Positions 1 through 8,616 of a stretch of 64,000 nucleotides of DNA are shown here, piece by piece. The DNA is from Herbaspirillum sp. RV1423 (lineage in GTDB: Bacteria; Pseudomonadota; Gammaproteobacteria; Burkholderiales; Burkholderiaceae_D): assembly GCF_000577615.1 (NCBI RefSeq), contig NZ_CBXX010000002.1, forward strand, positions 1-64,000, given 5' to 3'. The notes beneath the pieces were generated by a model. That model was not told the DNA's origin. It made no database searches and was given only the letters and a program-made list of their open reading frames with translations. How positions within the stretch are numbered: the stretch's first letter is position 1; each line of letters opens with the position of its first letter. The position numbers were made by a program, and so were the translations under genes.

Positions 1-402
1 GTCGCGCATCACATAGAGCTGGAACCAGAACGGCTTGGTGGTGACGCTGGCGACGTCTTCGATGGAGCAGATGCTCATGGTCGACAGCGTGAACGGGATG
101 CCGAACTTTTCGGCGGCGATGGCGCCGAGCATTTCGCCGTTGGCCCATTGCATGCCGGTCAGTCCGGTCGGAGCGATGGCCACCGGCATGGCGACATCGT
201 GGCCGATCATGGTGGTGCGGGTGGAACGCTGGTCGACGTTGATGGCCACGCGCTGGCGCAGCTTCAGTGCGGCCAGGTCGTCGCTGTTGGCGCGGTAGGT
301 GCTCTCGGTGTAGGAGCCGCTGTCGGCGTAGTCGTAAAAGGCCTTGGGTACCCGTTTCTTTGCCAGGATGCGCAAATCTTCGACACAGGTGATGACGGGC
401 AT
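1..402 (-). CDS. lldD: L-lactate dehydrogenase (FMN-dependent), N-terminal part, cut by window edge
   Basis: Only the first 134 codons are in the window; the rest lies to the left. The product is the N terminus of an FMN-dependent alpha-hydroxy-acid dehydrogenase. It opens MPVITCVEDLRILAKKRVPK, then has FYDYADSGS, the PVAIAPTGLTGM segment that contributes to the FMN site, and LSTMSICSIEDVA. Family members oxidise L-lactate to pyruvate and pass electrons to the quinone pool at the inner membrane. The ATG at 402 is preceded by a GGAG ribosome binding site about 8 nt away. The adjacent 403-536 gap separates it from hpnE, which runs in the same direction, and probably holds its promoter. Another alpha-hydroxy-acid oxidase (glycolate, mandelate) cannot be excluded without the C-terminal half. 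Confidence 0.85.
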   Translation of the reverse strand, partial: MPVITCVEDLRILAKKRVPKAFYDYADSGSYTESTYRANSDDLAALKLRQRVAINVDQRSTRTTMIGHDVAMPVAIAPTGLTGMQWANGEMLGAIAAEKFGIPFTLSTMSICSIEDVASVTTKPFWFQLYVMRD

Positions 403-536
403 ATTTATTCTCCGAAATAGGTTGAGTCTATAAAATTTGACCGTATCGTAGATCAAACTGGCCCATCATGGGGTGAATCCGGTTGAGAGAAAGATGAAAA
501 GTTTCGCTGAAAAAAATCGAACAATCTTGCCGCTGC

Positions 537-1895
537 CTATAAATATAGGCTGGCAGCCTTGATGCCGCTTTGTACGGCAGCTTCCAGCGTGGCCGGATAG
601 TCGCCGGCGACATAATCGCCGGCCAGCGCCAGGCCGGGCGGCATGTTCGTATTGTCGGGGCGCGACAAGGCCGGCGTGCAGGAAAAGGTGGCGCGCTTTT
701 CGGAGATGGTTTTGCTCCACAAAGGCGTTTTCAGGAGAGGATTCTGAAGTTGCCGGGCCAGTTGGGCTGCGATGCCGTCGGCCAGCGCGGCATGGCCTTG
801 GGCGATGGCATCGCCGGCCGCGCTGACGACTACCGCCAGCAAGCCGGCGTCGGTTTCGGCGTGACTGAGCTGACCGCGATCGAACACGAATTGTCCCCAT
901 GCCGTCGTGTCCGGATTGTCGGTCAGCGCATACAACGGCTGCTTCAGGCGCAGTTGCACCGGATACTGCAAATAGCAGGTCGTGATCGGTTCATAGGTGA
1001 AAGCGCGCAGAGGCGTCGTGTCGAAGGCGCCGTCGATGCCCTCCAGCAGATCGGCGGCGGTTTCCGGCGCAGTGGCGATGACCACGCCATCGAACAATGC
1101 GGTTTCGTCGCTTTGCCTGAGCCCGATGTCCCAGCGGCCTGATGTGGCGGCGGACGCGGCAATCGACGACACCGCCTGTCCGCAACCGACACTGCCGCCG
1201 TGCCGTTCAATGAAAGCTGCGGCTTGTTGCGGGAACAGGGCGGTCAGATCAGTGCGCGGGATCAGCATGTCCGACGCTGCACGGCGCGCGCCCAGACTGT
1301 CGCGCAGCACGTTCAGGAAAACCTGCGCCGAGGCGCGTTGCGGCGGTGTGTTGAGCGCGGCGATGCACAGCGGCGTCCACATCAGACGCGTGAGTCGTTC
1401 GGTCTGGTCGAAGCGTTCCAGCAATTCGGCAACGGAACAATCCTCATGCAATTGCCAACCCATCCAGCGCGCCGTGGTCGTGAAGCGCGCCAGCGCCATC
1501 TTGTCGTCGCGTGCGAGTCCGGTGGCGCGGATCAGTGCCGTCAGCATATGCCACGGCGCGGGCAATCGCGGCGCGATAAAGTCCATGCCGTCGGTCCCGG
1601 CCGGATAGCGCATCTGCAAGGGCAGGCGCAGCATGGCCTGGCCGGCGTCAATGCCGACTGTCTTCATGATGTCCAGGGTGGCGCGATAGGCGCCGAGCAG
1701 AATATGCTGGCCGTTGTCGAGCGTGCGTCCGTCGATTTCTACGCGGCGTGCGCGGCCGCCCAAGGTGCGGCCGGCTTCGAATAGACTGACGCGCTTGCCT
1801 GCCTGCGAGAGTTTGACGGCGGCGGCGCATCCGGCCCAGCCGCCGCCGATGACGGCGATGCGATCACTGCTTTTGTTATCAGGGAAGGTTCCCAT
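537..1895 (-). CDS. hpnE: Hydroxysqualene dehydroxylase / squalene-associated FAD-dependent desaturase HpnE
   Basis: An FAD-dependent amine-oxidase-like enzyme of about 452 residues. The N terminus holds the dinucleotide-binding motif IAVIGGGWAGCAAAVKLS followed by a FEAGRTLGGRA segment. The C terminus has the second flavin-contacting region (LALAGDYVAGDYPATLEAAV). In the HpnCDE route HpnE reduces hydroxysqualene to squalene, the precursor of hopanoids. The open frame extends upstream to 1967, but the methionine at 1895 places the GxGxxG motif close to the N terminus as usual for the family. That start overlaps the end of the YxeA-like gene by 17 nt, which suggests translational coupling. It forms a cluster with hpnD; hpnC is found at 6985-7800. 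Confidence 0.9.
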   Translation of the reverse strand: MGTFPDNKSSDRIAVIGGGWAGCAAAVKLSQAGKRVSLFEAGRTLGGRARRVEIDGRTLDNGQHILLGAYRATLDIMKTVGIDAGQAMLRLPLQMRYPAGTDGMDFIAPRLPAPWHMLTALIRATGLARDDKMALARFTTTARWMGWQLHEDCSVAELLERFDQTERLTRLMWTPLCIAALNTPPQRASAQVFLNVLRDSLGARRAASDMLIPRTDLTALFPQQAAAFIERHGGSVGCGQAVSSIAASAATSGRWDIGLRQSDETALFDGVVIATAPETAADLLEGIDGAFDTTPLRAFTYEPITTCYLQYPVQLRLKQPLYALTDNPDTTAWGQFVFDRGQLSHAETDAGLLAVVVSAAGDAIAQGHAALADGIAAQLARQLQNPLLKTPLWSKTISEKRATFSCTPALSRPDNTNMPPGLALAGDYVAGDYPATLEAAVQSGIKAASLYL

Positions 1896-2238
1896 TCTTG
1901 ATCCGGTTCGGTAATTCCTGCTGCTGCACTTCTTCCCACGCCGTGACCTTGTTCGCCGATGACACATACAGTCGCAGATAAGTGTCGAGCGACAATTGCT
2001 TGTCCGCCGTGAATGTCAGCGTCTTTTGCTCACCGCTTTCATCCATGGCCGGCAGCCGATATTCGTATATCTCTTTCACAACGGCGCCAGGCAAAATTCT
2101 TTTTCCTGCGTCGATCACGTAGACATAAAACTGGTCCTTGCCGAAACGGTTCAGCAAGCTGTTGAACGCCGGGCTCAACAAAACGCTGGCGGCAAAGGCG
2201 ACGCCAGCGAGCAAGGATAGTACATAAATGCGTTTCAT
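1879..2238 (-). CDS. YxeA-family-like small exported protein
   Basis: A protein of about 119 residues. It begins MKRIYVLSLLAGVAFAAS, a signal peptide or single membrane anchor. The mature part has FYVYVIDAGKRI, YEYRLPAMDESGEQKTLTF and LRLYVSSANKVTAWEEV, a layout that resembles YxeA/DUF1093 proteins, known mostly from Gram-positive bacteria. Function unknown. The start at 2238 is supported by an AGGA ribosome binding site. An in-frame start at 2322 is less likely because it puts about 28 polar residues ahead of the signal peptide. It sits between hpnD and hpnE on the same strand and overlaps hpnE by 17 nt, so it is probably cotranscribed with the squalene genes. The family call is from memory of the motif pattern. 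Confidence 0.65.
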   Translation of the reverse strand: MKRIYVLSLLAGVAFAASVLLSPAFNSLLNRFGKDQFYVYVIDAGKRILPGAVVKEIYEYRLPAMDESGEQKTLTFTADKQLSLDTYLRLYVSSANKVTAWEEVQQQELPNRIKNGNLP

Positions 2239-2325
2239 CTTCCTGTCCGCCAATTCCGGAAAGTGAATTGACGTTTCGACGGCGCTAAAGTTCAGTCGCT
2301 TTACCGTGCGATTTTCGCGCAATCG

Positions 2326-3159
2326 TCAGCCCCGGATATACGTCTTCCACGCCAGCCAGAGCTTGCGTATCGGGGTCAGCGAAATGCGCTGGTTCAATAC
2401 ATGGAAGCCGTCGTGCTCGATTTCTTCGAGCAGGGTGCGATAGATCGCCGCCATCATCAGGCCGGGGCGCTGGGCGCGGCGGTCCTGTTTCGGCAACAAA
2501 GCGAATGCTTCATCGTAAACACGCTGGGCGCGTTCAACCTGGAATCGCATCAGCTTCTCGAAATTTTCGCTGTGGCGTGCATTAAGAATGTCGGCGGCGG
2601 TGACGTTGAATTGCTGTAATTCGCTGACCGGAAGATAGATGCGGCCCTTGCGTCCGTCTTCGCCGACGTCGCGGATGATGTTGGTCAGTTGGAACGCCAG
2701 CCCGAGTTTTTCCGCAAAGAGCAAGGTGCCGCCCTGTGTCACGCCGAAGATGCTCGCCGACAGGATGCCGACCACGCTGGCAACGTGCCAGCAGTAACGC
2801 TGCAGGCCGGCGAAATCGAGATAGCGGGTCTGGTCCAGATCCATTTCCATGCCGTCGATGACGGCTTGCAGATGCTCGGCCTTGAGGCCGTACGTCGCCA
2901 CATGCGGCTGCAGAGCCAGGGTGACCGGATGGCTTGGGTTCCCGTTGAGCATTGCAGCAATTTCCTTGCGCCACCAGAGCAGCTTGGTGCGCGCCACGCC
3001 GGCATCCTCGATTTCATCGACGGTATCGTCCACTTCGCGGCAGAATGCATATAAAGCAGTGATGGCGCGGCGGCGCTCCGGCGGCAGGAACAAAAAGCTG
3101 TAATAGAAACTGGACCCGCTTTGGGCGGCTTTTTGCTGGCAATATTCGTCAGGAGACAT
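2326..3159 (-). CDS. hpnD: Presqualene diphosphate synthase HpnD
   Basis: A trans-isoprenyl diphosphate synthase of 277 residues that condenses two farnesyl diphosphates to presqualene diphosphate. Both metal-binding aspartate-rich motifs are visible: FCREVDDTVDE in the N-terminal third, and LTNIIRDVGEDGRKGRIYLP in the middle. The RIYLP segment after the second motif is typical of squalene/phytoene synthases. The open frame continues upstream to a TTG at 3189; the ATG at 3159 (MSPDEYCQQKA) is preferred because family members start close to DEYC. It is upstream of the YxeA-like gene and hpnE on the same strand. HpnC is encoded separately about 4 kb away. The distinction from phytoene synthase rests on the presence of hpnC and hpnE. 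Confidence 0.9.
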   Translation of the reverse strand: MSPDEYCQQKAAQSGSSFYYSFLFLPPERRRAITALYAFCREVDDTVDEIEDAGVARTKLLWWRKEIAAMLNGNPSHPVTLALQPHVATYGLKAEHLQAVIDGMEMDLDQTRYLDFAGLQRYCWHVASVVGILSASIFGVTQGGTLLFAEKLGLAFQLTNIIRDVGEDGRKGRIYLPVSELQQFNVTAADILNARHSENFEKLMRFQVERAQRVYDEAFALLPKQDRRAQRPGLMMAAIYRTLLEEIEHDGFHVLNQRISLTPIRKLWLAWKTYIRG

Positions 3160-3468
3160 GAACTGGGATGGCGATAAAGGCGGGCGCAATGCGCGAAGCC
3201 GCTATGCTAGCCGACTAGGGGAGGAAGGGCAATCGGCTTTATATTCGCAGGTATGTCCATCGTGCCGGGAATTCCTTTGGAAACGATCGAGATATCTGGT
3301 TGCAGCAGCAGACGTTGTACATTAAGCTGAGGGCAGCGAGGCATTGACTGCCGGCAAGCGCTGCGGAGACGGCGGCGATGATCTGGATGCGGATACTGTT
3401 GATAAAAATACAAAACAGACGCAACAGAGGTGAGTAAAGCAACATCAAGGCGAGGAGACTAATTCTTC

Positions 3469-4305
3469 ATGAACAGACTGGAAGCTTTCAGAAGCATTGC
3501 AGTGCAGGCCGGCCGCGGCGAGCTGGTGTTTCCGACCAATGTCAATGCATCGATCAAATTGCAGCAGGCGCTCAACGATCCGAATTGCCATCTCGAGGCC
3601 GCCGCCAAGCTGGTCATGGCCGAGCCGCTGTTGTCGGCGCGCACCGTGGCGATCGCCAATTCAGCCGCCTACAACCGCTCCGGCGGCGAAATCAACAATG
3701 TCCGCACGGCCGTCATGCGGCTAGGTTTCAAGACCTTGAATGCGATTACGACCGCCGTCATCGTGCGTCAGTTGGGACGTAATATTTCCGACCCCGAAAT
3801 GCGCGTCAAAGCGGCGCAGTTATGGGAGCATACCGCCAACGTGGCCGCGCTGGCGCAGGTGATCGCGTTGAAAATGACGCGTCTCGATCCGGAAACCGCG
3901 ATGTTCGCCGGCATCGTTCATGAAGTCGGCGGCTTTTACCTGTTGTCGCGCACCGACGAGTTTCCCGGTCTGCTCGACGGTAATGCTGAAGATTGGGCTG
4001 AATATGGCGAAAAGATGATCGGTCGCGCCGTGCTGAAAAAGCTCGGCATTCCGGAAGCAGTGCTTGCTGCGGTCGAATCGCTGTGGCACGGTATCCGCGT
4101 GTTGCCGCCTGAGACCTTGGGCGATGTATTGCTGCTGGCCAAGGAATTGTCGCCGGTGCCTTCGCCGTTCCATAAGAGCCTGCTGGAAAGCGGGCGCCAA
4201 GCCGACACTATCGTGGACGACTTCATCGGCGATGACTCTTTGCATGATGTGTTGGAAGACTCTGCGGATGAAATCCGTTCGCTGACGTCGGCACTGCTGA
4301 TCTGA
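3469..4305 (+). CDS. HDOD domain signalling protein
   Basis: A 278-residue protein made almost wholly of one HDOD domain. The N-terminal half has the hallmark region ASIKLQQALNDPNCHLEAAA, then LVMAEPLLSARTVAIANSAAYNR and VRTAVMRLGFKTLNAIT. A middle HD-like segment (LWEHTANVAALAQVIA, FAGIVHEVGGFYLL) corresponds to the degenerate metal-dependent phosphohydrolase fold. HDOD proteins are regulatory scaffolds linked to second-messenger signalling and motility; no enzymatic activity is assigned. The ATG at 3469 follows a GAGGAG sequence. It is divergent from hpnD (279 nt apart; nothing recognisable there) and convergent with dbpA, from which it is separated by a terminator. Confidence 0.85.
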   Translation: MNRLEAFRSIAVQAGRGELVFPTNVNASIKLQQALNDPNCHLEAAAKLVMAEPLLSARTVAIANSAAYNRSGGEINNVRTAVMRLGFKTLNAITTAVIVRQLGRNISDPEMRVKAAQLWEHTANVAALAQVIALKMTRLDPETAMFAGIVHEVGGFYLLSRTDEFPGLLDGNAEDWAEYGEKMIGRAVLKKLGIPEAVLAAVESLWHGIRVLPPETLGDVLLLAKELSPVPSPFHKSLLESGRQADTIVDDFIGDDSLHDVLEDSADEIRSLTSALLI

Positions 4306-4325
4306 CGAGCCTCGGCGTCCGGAAA

Positions 4326-4357
4326 AAGCAGCCTGTTCTCGCGGCTGCTTTTTTTTT
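4326..4357. terminator. Rho-independent terminator between HDOD gene and dbpA
   Basis: An 8-bp perfect stem (AAGCAGCC / GGCTGCTT) with a 9-nt loop followed by a run of T, just after the HDOD stop codon. The A-run on the left side means it could also act for dbpA on the other strand. Confidence 0.85.
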
Positions 4358-4378
4358 GCGGCTGCGCGTCTTGACAGG

Positions 4379-5782
4379 TCAGGCCGCGCGCATCAGCCGC
4401 ATCTTGAAATTTCTGCCTTTGATGTTGCCGTCGCTCAGGCGTGCATAAGCCTTTTCGGCAATGCGATAGTCCAGCGCAACATAGGTTGAGAACTCAAACA
4501 CGTTGATCTTGCCGACCTGCTCCTTGGTCAGGCCGACGTCGCCGGTCAGAGCGCCCAATAGATCGCCGGGACGCAGTTTGTCTTTCTTGCCGCCCTGGAT
4601 GCATAAGGTGCGCATCGGCGCACGCAAGACCTTGTCTTCATTGGCATCGAGCGTATCGAGGTCGAACCATTGCACCGGCGCTTTCTGGTATTCCTCAATC
4701 AGTTTGACCCAGCGCTTTTCGTTGGGCGTACAGAGGTTGAGCGCCAGTCCGCGTTCTTGCCCGCGGCCGGTGCGGCCGATGCGGTGGATGTGGACTTCGG
4801 TGTCGCGGGTGACGTCGACGTTGATGACGGCGCTGAGGTTGGCGATATCGAGGCCGCGCGCGGCGACGTCGGTCGCGACCAGCACCGAACAGCTCTGGTT
4901 GGCGAACTGGACCAGGATTTCATCGCGCTCGCGCTGTTCCAGGTCGCCGTACAGGGCGAGGGCACTGAAGCCCTGGGCGCGCAATTCGTCGGCCAGTTCG
5001 CGGCAATGGATTTTGGTATTGCAGAACGCCAGCGTCGACACCGGCTGGTAATGCTGCAGCAGGCGGGCCACGGCAAAGTTACGCTGTTCTGCCGATACTT
5101 CGAAAAAGCGTTGCTCGATCTTTTCGTCGTCGTGCTGAGCCTCGACCTTGATTTCCACCGGATCGCGCAGGAAGCGGGCGCTGGCCTTGCGGATATCGTC
5201 GGGATAGGTCGCCGAGAACAGCAAGGTCTGGCGCCGTGCCGGGCAGGCGCTGACGATGCCTTCGATGTCTTCATAAAAGCCCATGTCGACCATGCGGTCG
5301 GCTTCGTCCAGCACCAGCGTCTGCACAGTGGCGAGATTGATGCTGCCACGGCCGATGTGATCGCGAATGCGGCCCGGCGTGCCGACGACGATGTGGGTGC
5401 CATGTTCCAGCGACGCCATTTGCGGGCGCATTGCCGTGCCGCCGCACAATGTCAGGATTTTGATGTTGTCGGTAAAGCGCGCCAGGCGGCGCAGTTCGTT
5501 CGATACCTGGTCCGCCAGTTCGCGCGTCGGACACAGCACCAGGCCCTGGATCGCGAAATAGCTGGGATTGAGTTTGTGCAGCATGCCGATGCCGAACGCC
5601 GCGGTTTTGCCGCTGCCGGTCTTAGCCTGGGCAATCAGGTCGCGTCCCTCCAGCGCAGCAGGTAAGCTCGCGGCCTGGATCGCCGTCATTTCGCGATAAC
5701 CGAGCAATTCGAGATTGGCGATCATCGCCGGCGTCAGCGCCAGATTGGAAAAAGAAGAGGATGTGGACGCAGTGTTCACCAT
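4379..5782 (-). CDS. dbpA: ATP-dependent RNA helicase DbpA
   Basis: A DEAD-box RNA helicase of 467 residues, close to the usual DbpA length. Motifs in order: the Q-motif region (FSNLALTPAMIANLELLGY), motif I AKTGSGKT, motif Ia PTRELADQ, motif II VLDEADRMVDMGF, motif III LLFSATYP, motif V ATDVAARGLDI and motif VI HRIGRTGR. After the helicase core come GGKKDKLRPGDLLGALTG and FEFSTYVALDYRIAEKAYARL. This is the C-terminal RNA-recognition fold that in DbpA binds hairpin 92 of 23S rRNA and directs the enzyme to 50S subunit assembly. That C-terminal domain separates it from RhlE or SrmB paralogues. It lies between convergent HDOD and the upstream tRNA-fMet on the same strand. Confidence 0.95.
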   Translation of the reverse strand: MVNTASTSSSFSNLALTPAMIANLELLGYREMTAIQAASLPAALEGRDLIAQAKTGSGKTAAFGIGMLHKLNPSYFAIQGLVLCPTRELADQVSNELRRLARFTDNIKILTLCGGTAMRPQMASLEHGTHIVVGTPGRIRDHIGRGSINLATVQTLVLDEADRMVDMGFYEDIEGIVSACPARRQTLLFSATYPDDIRKASARFLRDPVEIKVEAQHDDEKIEQRFFEVSAEQRNFAVARLLQHYQPVSTLAFCNTKIHCRELADELRAQGFSALALYGDLEQRERDEILVQFANQSCSVLVATDVAARGLDIANLSAVINVDVTRDTEVHIHRIGRTGRGQERGLALNLCTPNEKRWVKLIEEYQKAPVQWFDLDTLDANEDKVLRAPMRTLCIQGGKKDKLRPGDLLGALTGDVGLTKEQVGKINVFEFSTYVALDYRIAEKAYARLSDGNIKGRNFKMRLMRAA

Positions 5783-5860
5783 GATTGAGCCTGAGCGCGA
5801 CGAAATGAGGAAAGTCTAACAGAGCCGCTGTGGGGCTTCGCGCATGCCGCGGGAGCGGCA

Positions 5861-5905
5861 TAAAACGAAAGGGCCTGCACCGATGTCGCCATGTGCAAGC
5901 CCTTG
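5861..5905 (-). terminator. Terminator of tRNA-fMet
   Basis: Reading the minus strand, GGGCTTGCAC pairs with GTGCAGGCCC (imperfect inside), followed by TTTCGTTTT. It lies 14 nt past the tRNA 3' CCA, upstream of dbpA. Confidence 0.7.
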
Positions 5906-5918
5906 CGGTACGTATATT

Positions 5919-5995
<77 letters not shown>

Positions 5996-6149
5996 TCTGA
6001 GGGAGCGAATTCTACAGAGCATCGATTTGAATAGCAAGCGGTCATTTGCCTGTTCATGCAAATTCATGGTGCGGATGGACGTGGATGCGCATCGGCGCCT
6101 ACACTGCGCGTTTTATGAACGATAAGGCGATGAAGGCAAGGAGCATCGA

Positions 6150-6365
6150 ATGAGCAAAATGACTTATGAAGAATACCTGGACGAAGTGACGACACTGATC
6201 ACTGAGCTGTACGACGTCAGCGACGCCGATGCGATCAAGCTGGTGGTGCAGGCGCAAGCCAATGAGTTCTTCGTCGCGCACGATGACGATGAGAACTTGC
6301 GCACGCAGGAGCGGGCGCTGCAGGATGCGCGGACGATCTACAAGCAAGGGCGGAAAAAACGCTGA
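6150..6365 (+). CDS. Small hypothetical acidic protein
   Basis: 71 residues, cytoplasmic, rich in acidic residues. It begins MSKMTYEEYLDEVTTLITEL and ends in a basic tail (IYKQGRKKR). An AAGGAG ribosome binding site stands about 8 nt before the ATG at 6150. I do not recognise the family. The composition, predicted helices (EEYLDEVTTLITELYDVSDADAIKLVVQAQ) and good ribosome binding site argue that it is real. It is divergent from tRNA-fMet. Confidence 0.6.
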   Translation: MSKMTYEEYLDEVTTLITELYDVSDADAIKLVVQAQANEFFVAHDDDENLRTQERALQDARTIYKQGRKKR

Positions 6366-6547
6366 AGCAAGAACATCTGCACGCGATTGCAAATGAGGTT
6401 GAACCATTCTGCATTTCTGCCTTCTACTAAAGCATGCCCGTCGCAAAGCCAGACTGGATAAGGTGTCCGGCGATGTCTGACAGACATTCAGGATATTCGC
6501 TTCCGTGCGACGGATTCGTCGAAATCAAAGTACAAGGAGATTTGCAT

Positions 6548-6892
6548 ATGAAAACCCGTCAGCTCATCCTTACCGCCGCAATGCTGGCCGTCACCGGCGG
6601 CGCAATGGCGCAACAACAAAGCACGATGGATGTTCCCGCTTCGCCCGGCATGACCGTTCCGGCTTCGCCAGCCAATGGCGTATCCAACGATCCGTATGTC
6701 CAGAAGCGTCAATCCGATGCCGGCGCGAAGGCAGAGTACAAGAAGCAGAAGAAGGCGATCAAGCAACAAGGCAAGGCTGACAGGAAGGCTGCCAAGCAGG
6801 AGTTGAAGGCGGAAAAGAAGGAGTCCGCTGCCGAACGAGATGCCCGGCTCGCCCAGCCGCAGCCGCAGAGCGATCTGAACAAGGGGCAATAG
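6548..6892 (+). CDS. Small exported lysine/glutamate-rich protein
   Basis: 114 residues. An N-terminal Sec signal peptide (MKTRQLILTAAMLAVTGGAMA, cleavage after AMA) is followed by a proline-rich stretch with two PASPGM/PASPAN repeats. The C-terminal half is highly charged (KAEYKKQKKAIKQQGKADRK), alanine- and lysine-rich, probably helical. The ATG at 6548 has an AAGGAGA ribosome binding site 7-8 nt upstream; longer in-frame starts lack one. Probably periplasmic; function unknown. Small lysine-rich periplasmic proteins of this type are common in Burkholderiales and are usually annotated hypothetical. Confidence 0.7.
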   Translation: MKTRQLILTAAMLAVTGGAMAQQQSTMDVPASPGMTVPASPANGVSNDPYVQKRQSDAGAKAEYKKQKKAIKQQGKADRKAAKQELKAEKKESAAERDARLAQPQPQSDLNKGQ

Positions 6893-6931
6893 GCAGTCTT
6901 GTTGGGATGAGGACGGTTTCCCCCGGTAGTG

Positions 6932-6966
6932 AAAAAGTATCTTCACAATGAAGATGCTTTTTCGTA
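6932..6966. terminator. Bidirectional terminator between the exported protein and hpnC
   Basis: AAAAAGtATCTTCA and TGAAGATgCTTTTT form a 14-bp stem with one mismatch and a short loop. A-run and T-run flank the stem, so it can serve both convergent genes. Confidence 0.75.
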
Positions 6967-6984
6967 TGCAGAAACAGGCAGTTT

Positions 6985-7800
6985 TCAGCCCTGCATCGCC
7001 ATCGCGCGCCACACCACCAGCAACCAATCGCGTTTTCCCAGTTGCGGTCGCAGTCTGAAAACGTCGCCGTTCGCTTGTTCAATGCGTTCCAGAATGCACA
7101 AACCGCCTTGTACCACCATGCGCAGTTCCCAGCCTATGCGTCCCGGCAGCCTGCACGCCAGCGGCGCTCCCGACAGCATCATCGCGCGCGCGCGGTTGAT
7201 CTCGAACTGCATCAACGCCCGCCACGCGGCGTTGCAATCGGCCGCGGCAATGTGTTGTTCCGTAATGCCGAAGCGCTGCATATCCTCCAGAGGCAGGTAG
7301 ATGCGCTGCTTTTTCCAGTCGATGGCGACGTCCTGCAAGAAATTGATCAGTTGCAGCGCGGAGCAGACGGCGTCGGCGTCGCGCAGGTTGTCCGATGTCG
7401 CCGCGTGATACAGATGCAGCATCAGGGTGCCGACCGGGTTGGCGGAGCGGCGGCAATAGTCGAGCAGATCGTCGAAGTTCCGGTAACGTGTGGTGACGAC
7501 ATCCTGCCTGAAGGCCGACAGCAGATCGCGGAACGGCGCCATCGGCAGTTCGTATTCGCGGATGACGCCGGCCAGGGAGGCGAACATCGAATTGCCTCGA
7601 GGTTGCCGAGCATCAATGCAGTCCAGTTCCTGCTCATAGGCGGCGAGGGCGGCCAGCCGTGCTGCCGGTTCGGCATCGCCTTCATCTGCAATGTCGTCGG
7701 CGCTGCGCGCAAAGGCATAAATGGCCTTGACGGCAGGGCGCAGGCGGGCCGGCAACAGCAGCGACGCGACGGGGAAATTTTCGTAATGGTCAGCGGCCAT
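6985..7800 (-). CDS. hpnC: Hydroxysqualene synthase HpnC
   Basis: 271 residues, second member of the squalene/phytoene synthase fold in the window. The aspartate-rich motifs are FARSADDIADEGD and INFLQDVAIDWKKQRIYLP. In the HpnCDE pathway HpnC converts presqualene diphosphate to hydroxysqualene. The open frame reaches back to 7992, but the methionine at 7800 (MAADHYENFPVASLL) matches the family start, which begins with a short ENFPVAS motif. HpnC genes normally sit directly beside hpnD and hpnE; here dbpA, a tRNA and three other genes intervene. Confidence 0.9.
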   Translation of the reverse strand: MAADHYENFPVASLLLPARLRPAVKAIYAFARSADDIADEGDAEPAARLAALAAYEQELDCIDARQPRGNSMFASLAGVIREYELPMAPFRDLLSAFRQDVVTTRYRNFDDLLDYCRRSANPVGTLMLHLYHAATSDNLRDADAVCSALQLINFLQDVAIDWKKQRIYLPLEDMQRFGITEQHIAAADCNAAWRALMQFEINRARAMMLSGAPLACRLPGRIGWELRMVVQGGLCILERIEQANGDVFRLRPQLGKRDWLLVVWRAMAMQG

Positions 7801-8106
7801 GCAAATGAAGCGTCCAATAGAAGTCGATAAGAATCTTGAGCGGCGAAAGATATCCGGCCGCAGGATTTTGTGTCCCGAATAGTAAAGGAAAAATACGGCC
7901 GTTTCGCTTTTCGTATCAGCCGCGCTGTTCAGAGGGAGGAGGCTCTGGAAAAATTGCACCGTGGCCATATAAAAACGCAGACAGTCGGCCAAGCTTGCAG
8001 TAGAATAGCGGGCTGCAATAAAAATGCTACCTCATTGACAGGCTCTGGTTCTCCGGCGTATCCGCTGAAAAATCCAACGTAACCCGGTCGATGATTGCAC
8101 CTTTCA
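7801..8106. other. Intergenic region between hpnC and tRNA-Leu
   Basis: About 300 bp with no convincing gene. It must hold the promoters of hpnC (leftward) and tRNA-Leu (rightward); no strong consensus was assigned. Confidence 0.5.
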
Positions 8107-8193
8107 GCGAGGGTGGCGAAATTGGTAGACGCATCAGGTTTAGGTCCTGACGCCAGCAATGGTGTAGGGGTTCGAGTCCCCTCCCTCGCACCA
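8107..8193 (+). tRNA. tRNA-Leu (TAG)
   Basis: An 87-nt class II tRNA with a long variable arm. Acceptor GCGAGGG pairs with CCCTCGC, anticodon TAG lies in loop TTTAGGT, the T arm is GGGGTTCGAGTCCCC, and CCA is encoded. It is followed by the DUF1653 gene. Confidence 0.97.
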
Positions 8194-8305
8194 ACAATTC
8201 CCTTTGGTTTCCCGTTCGCCCGGCCAAGAAGCGCTGACCCTGTTCGCGTGACGCTCCGGGCGATTTCCATTTGTTGTTCAGTTGAGTTTTTTTGCCGGGG
8301 CATGT

Positions 8306-8503
8306 ATGCGCTATCAACATTACAAGGGCGGGATTTACGAATTCCTGCACGAAGCGATACTGGAATCAGATTTGACGCCGATGGTAGTCTATCGCGCCGC
8401 CAGCGGTGTGGTATGGATCCGGCCGAAGGATGTGTTTCATGAAATCATCGAGGTCGACGGCAAGCGCGTGCCGCGGTTCGCGTTGCTGGACGCCGCCGAT
8501 TAG
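8306..8503 (+). CDS. DUF1653 domain protein
   Basis: 65 residues. It begins MRYQHYKGGIYEFLHEAILE, continues with PMVVYRAASGVVWIRPKDVFHE and ends VPRFALLD. The pattern HYKGG.Y...A..E...P.VVYR...G..W.RP...F.E is the DUF1653 signature; the fold is small and the function unknown. The start at 8306 is chosen so that the HYKGG motif is N-terminal as in relatives; an in-frame alternative at 8282 would add eight residues. Confidence 0.85.
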   Translation: MRYQHYKGGIYEFLHEAILESDLTPMVVYRAASGVVWIRPKDVFHEIIEVDGKRVPRFALLDAAD

Positions 8504-8616
8504 CTCAGTAAAATCCTGCGATTCTTCTCTCAAGAAGATATCAGGAAGATGAGTCGCATCTGTTAATGTCTTGACTTCGTTTCATTGCTTATAGTGCTTA
8601 TATATAGGGATAAGTT

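Noticed and set aside
3190..3468. Short open frames in the hpnD/HDOD gap
   Set aside because: Frames of 68-69 codons without ribosome binding site, signal or recognisable motif.
7929..8350. Minus-strand frames running through tRNA-Leu
   Set aside because: They span the tRNA gene and the start of the DUF1653 gene; not protein-like.
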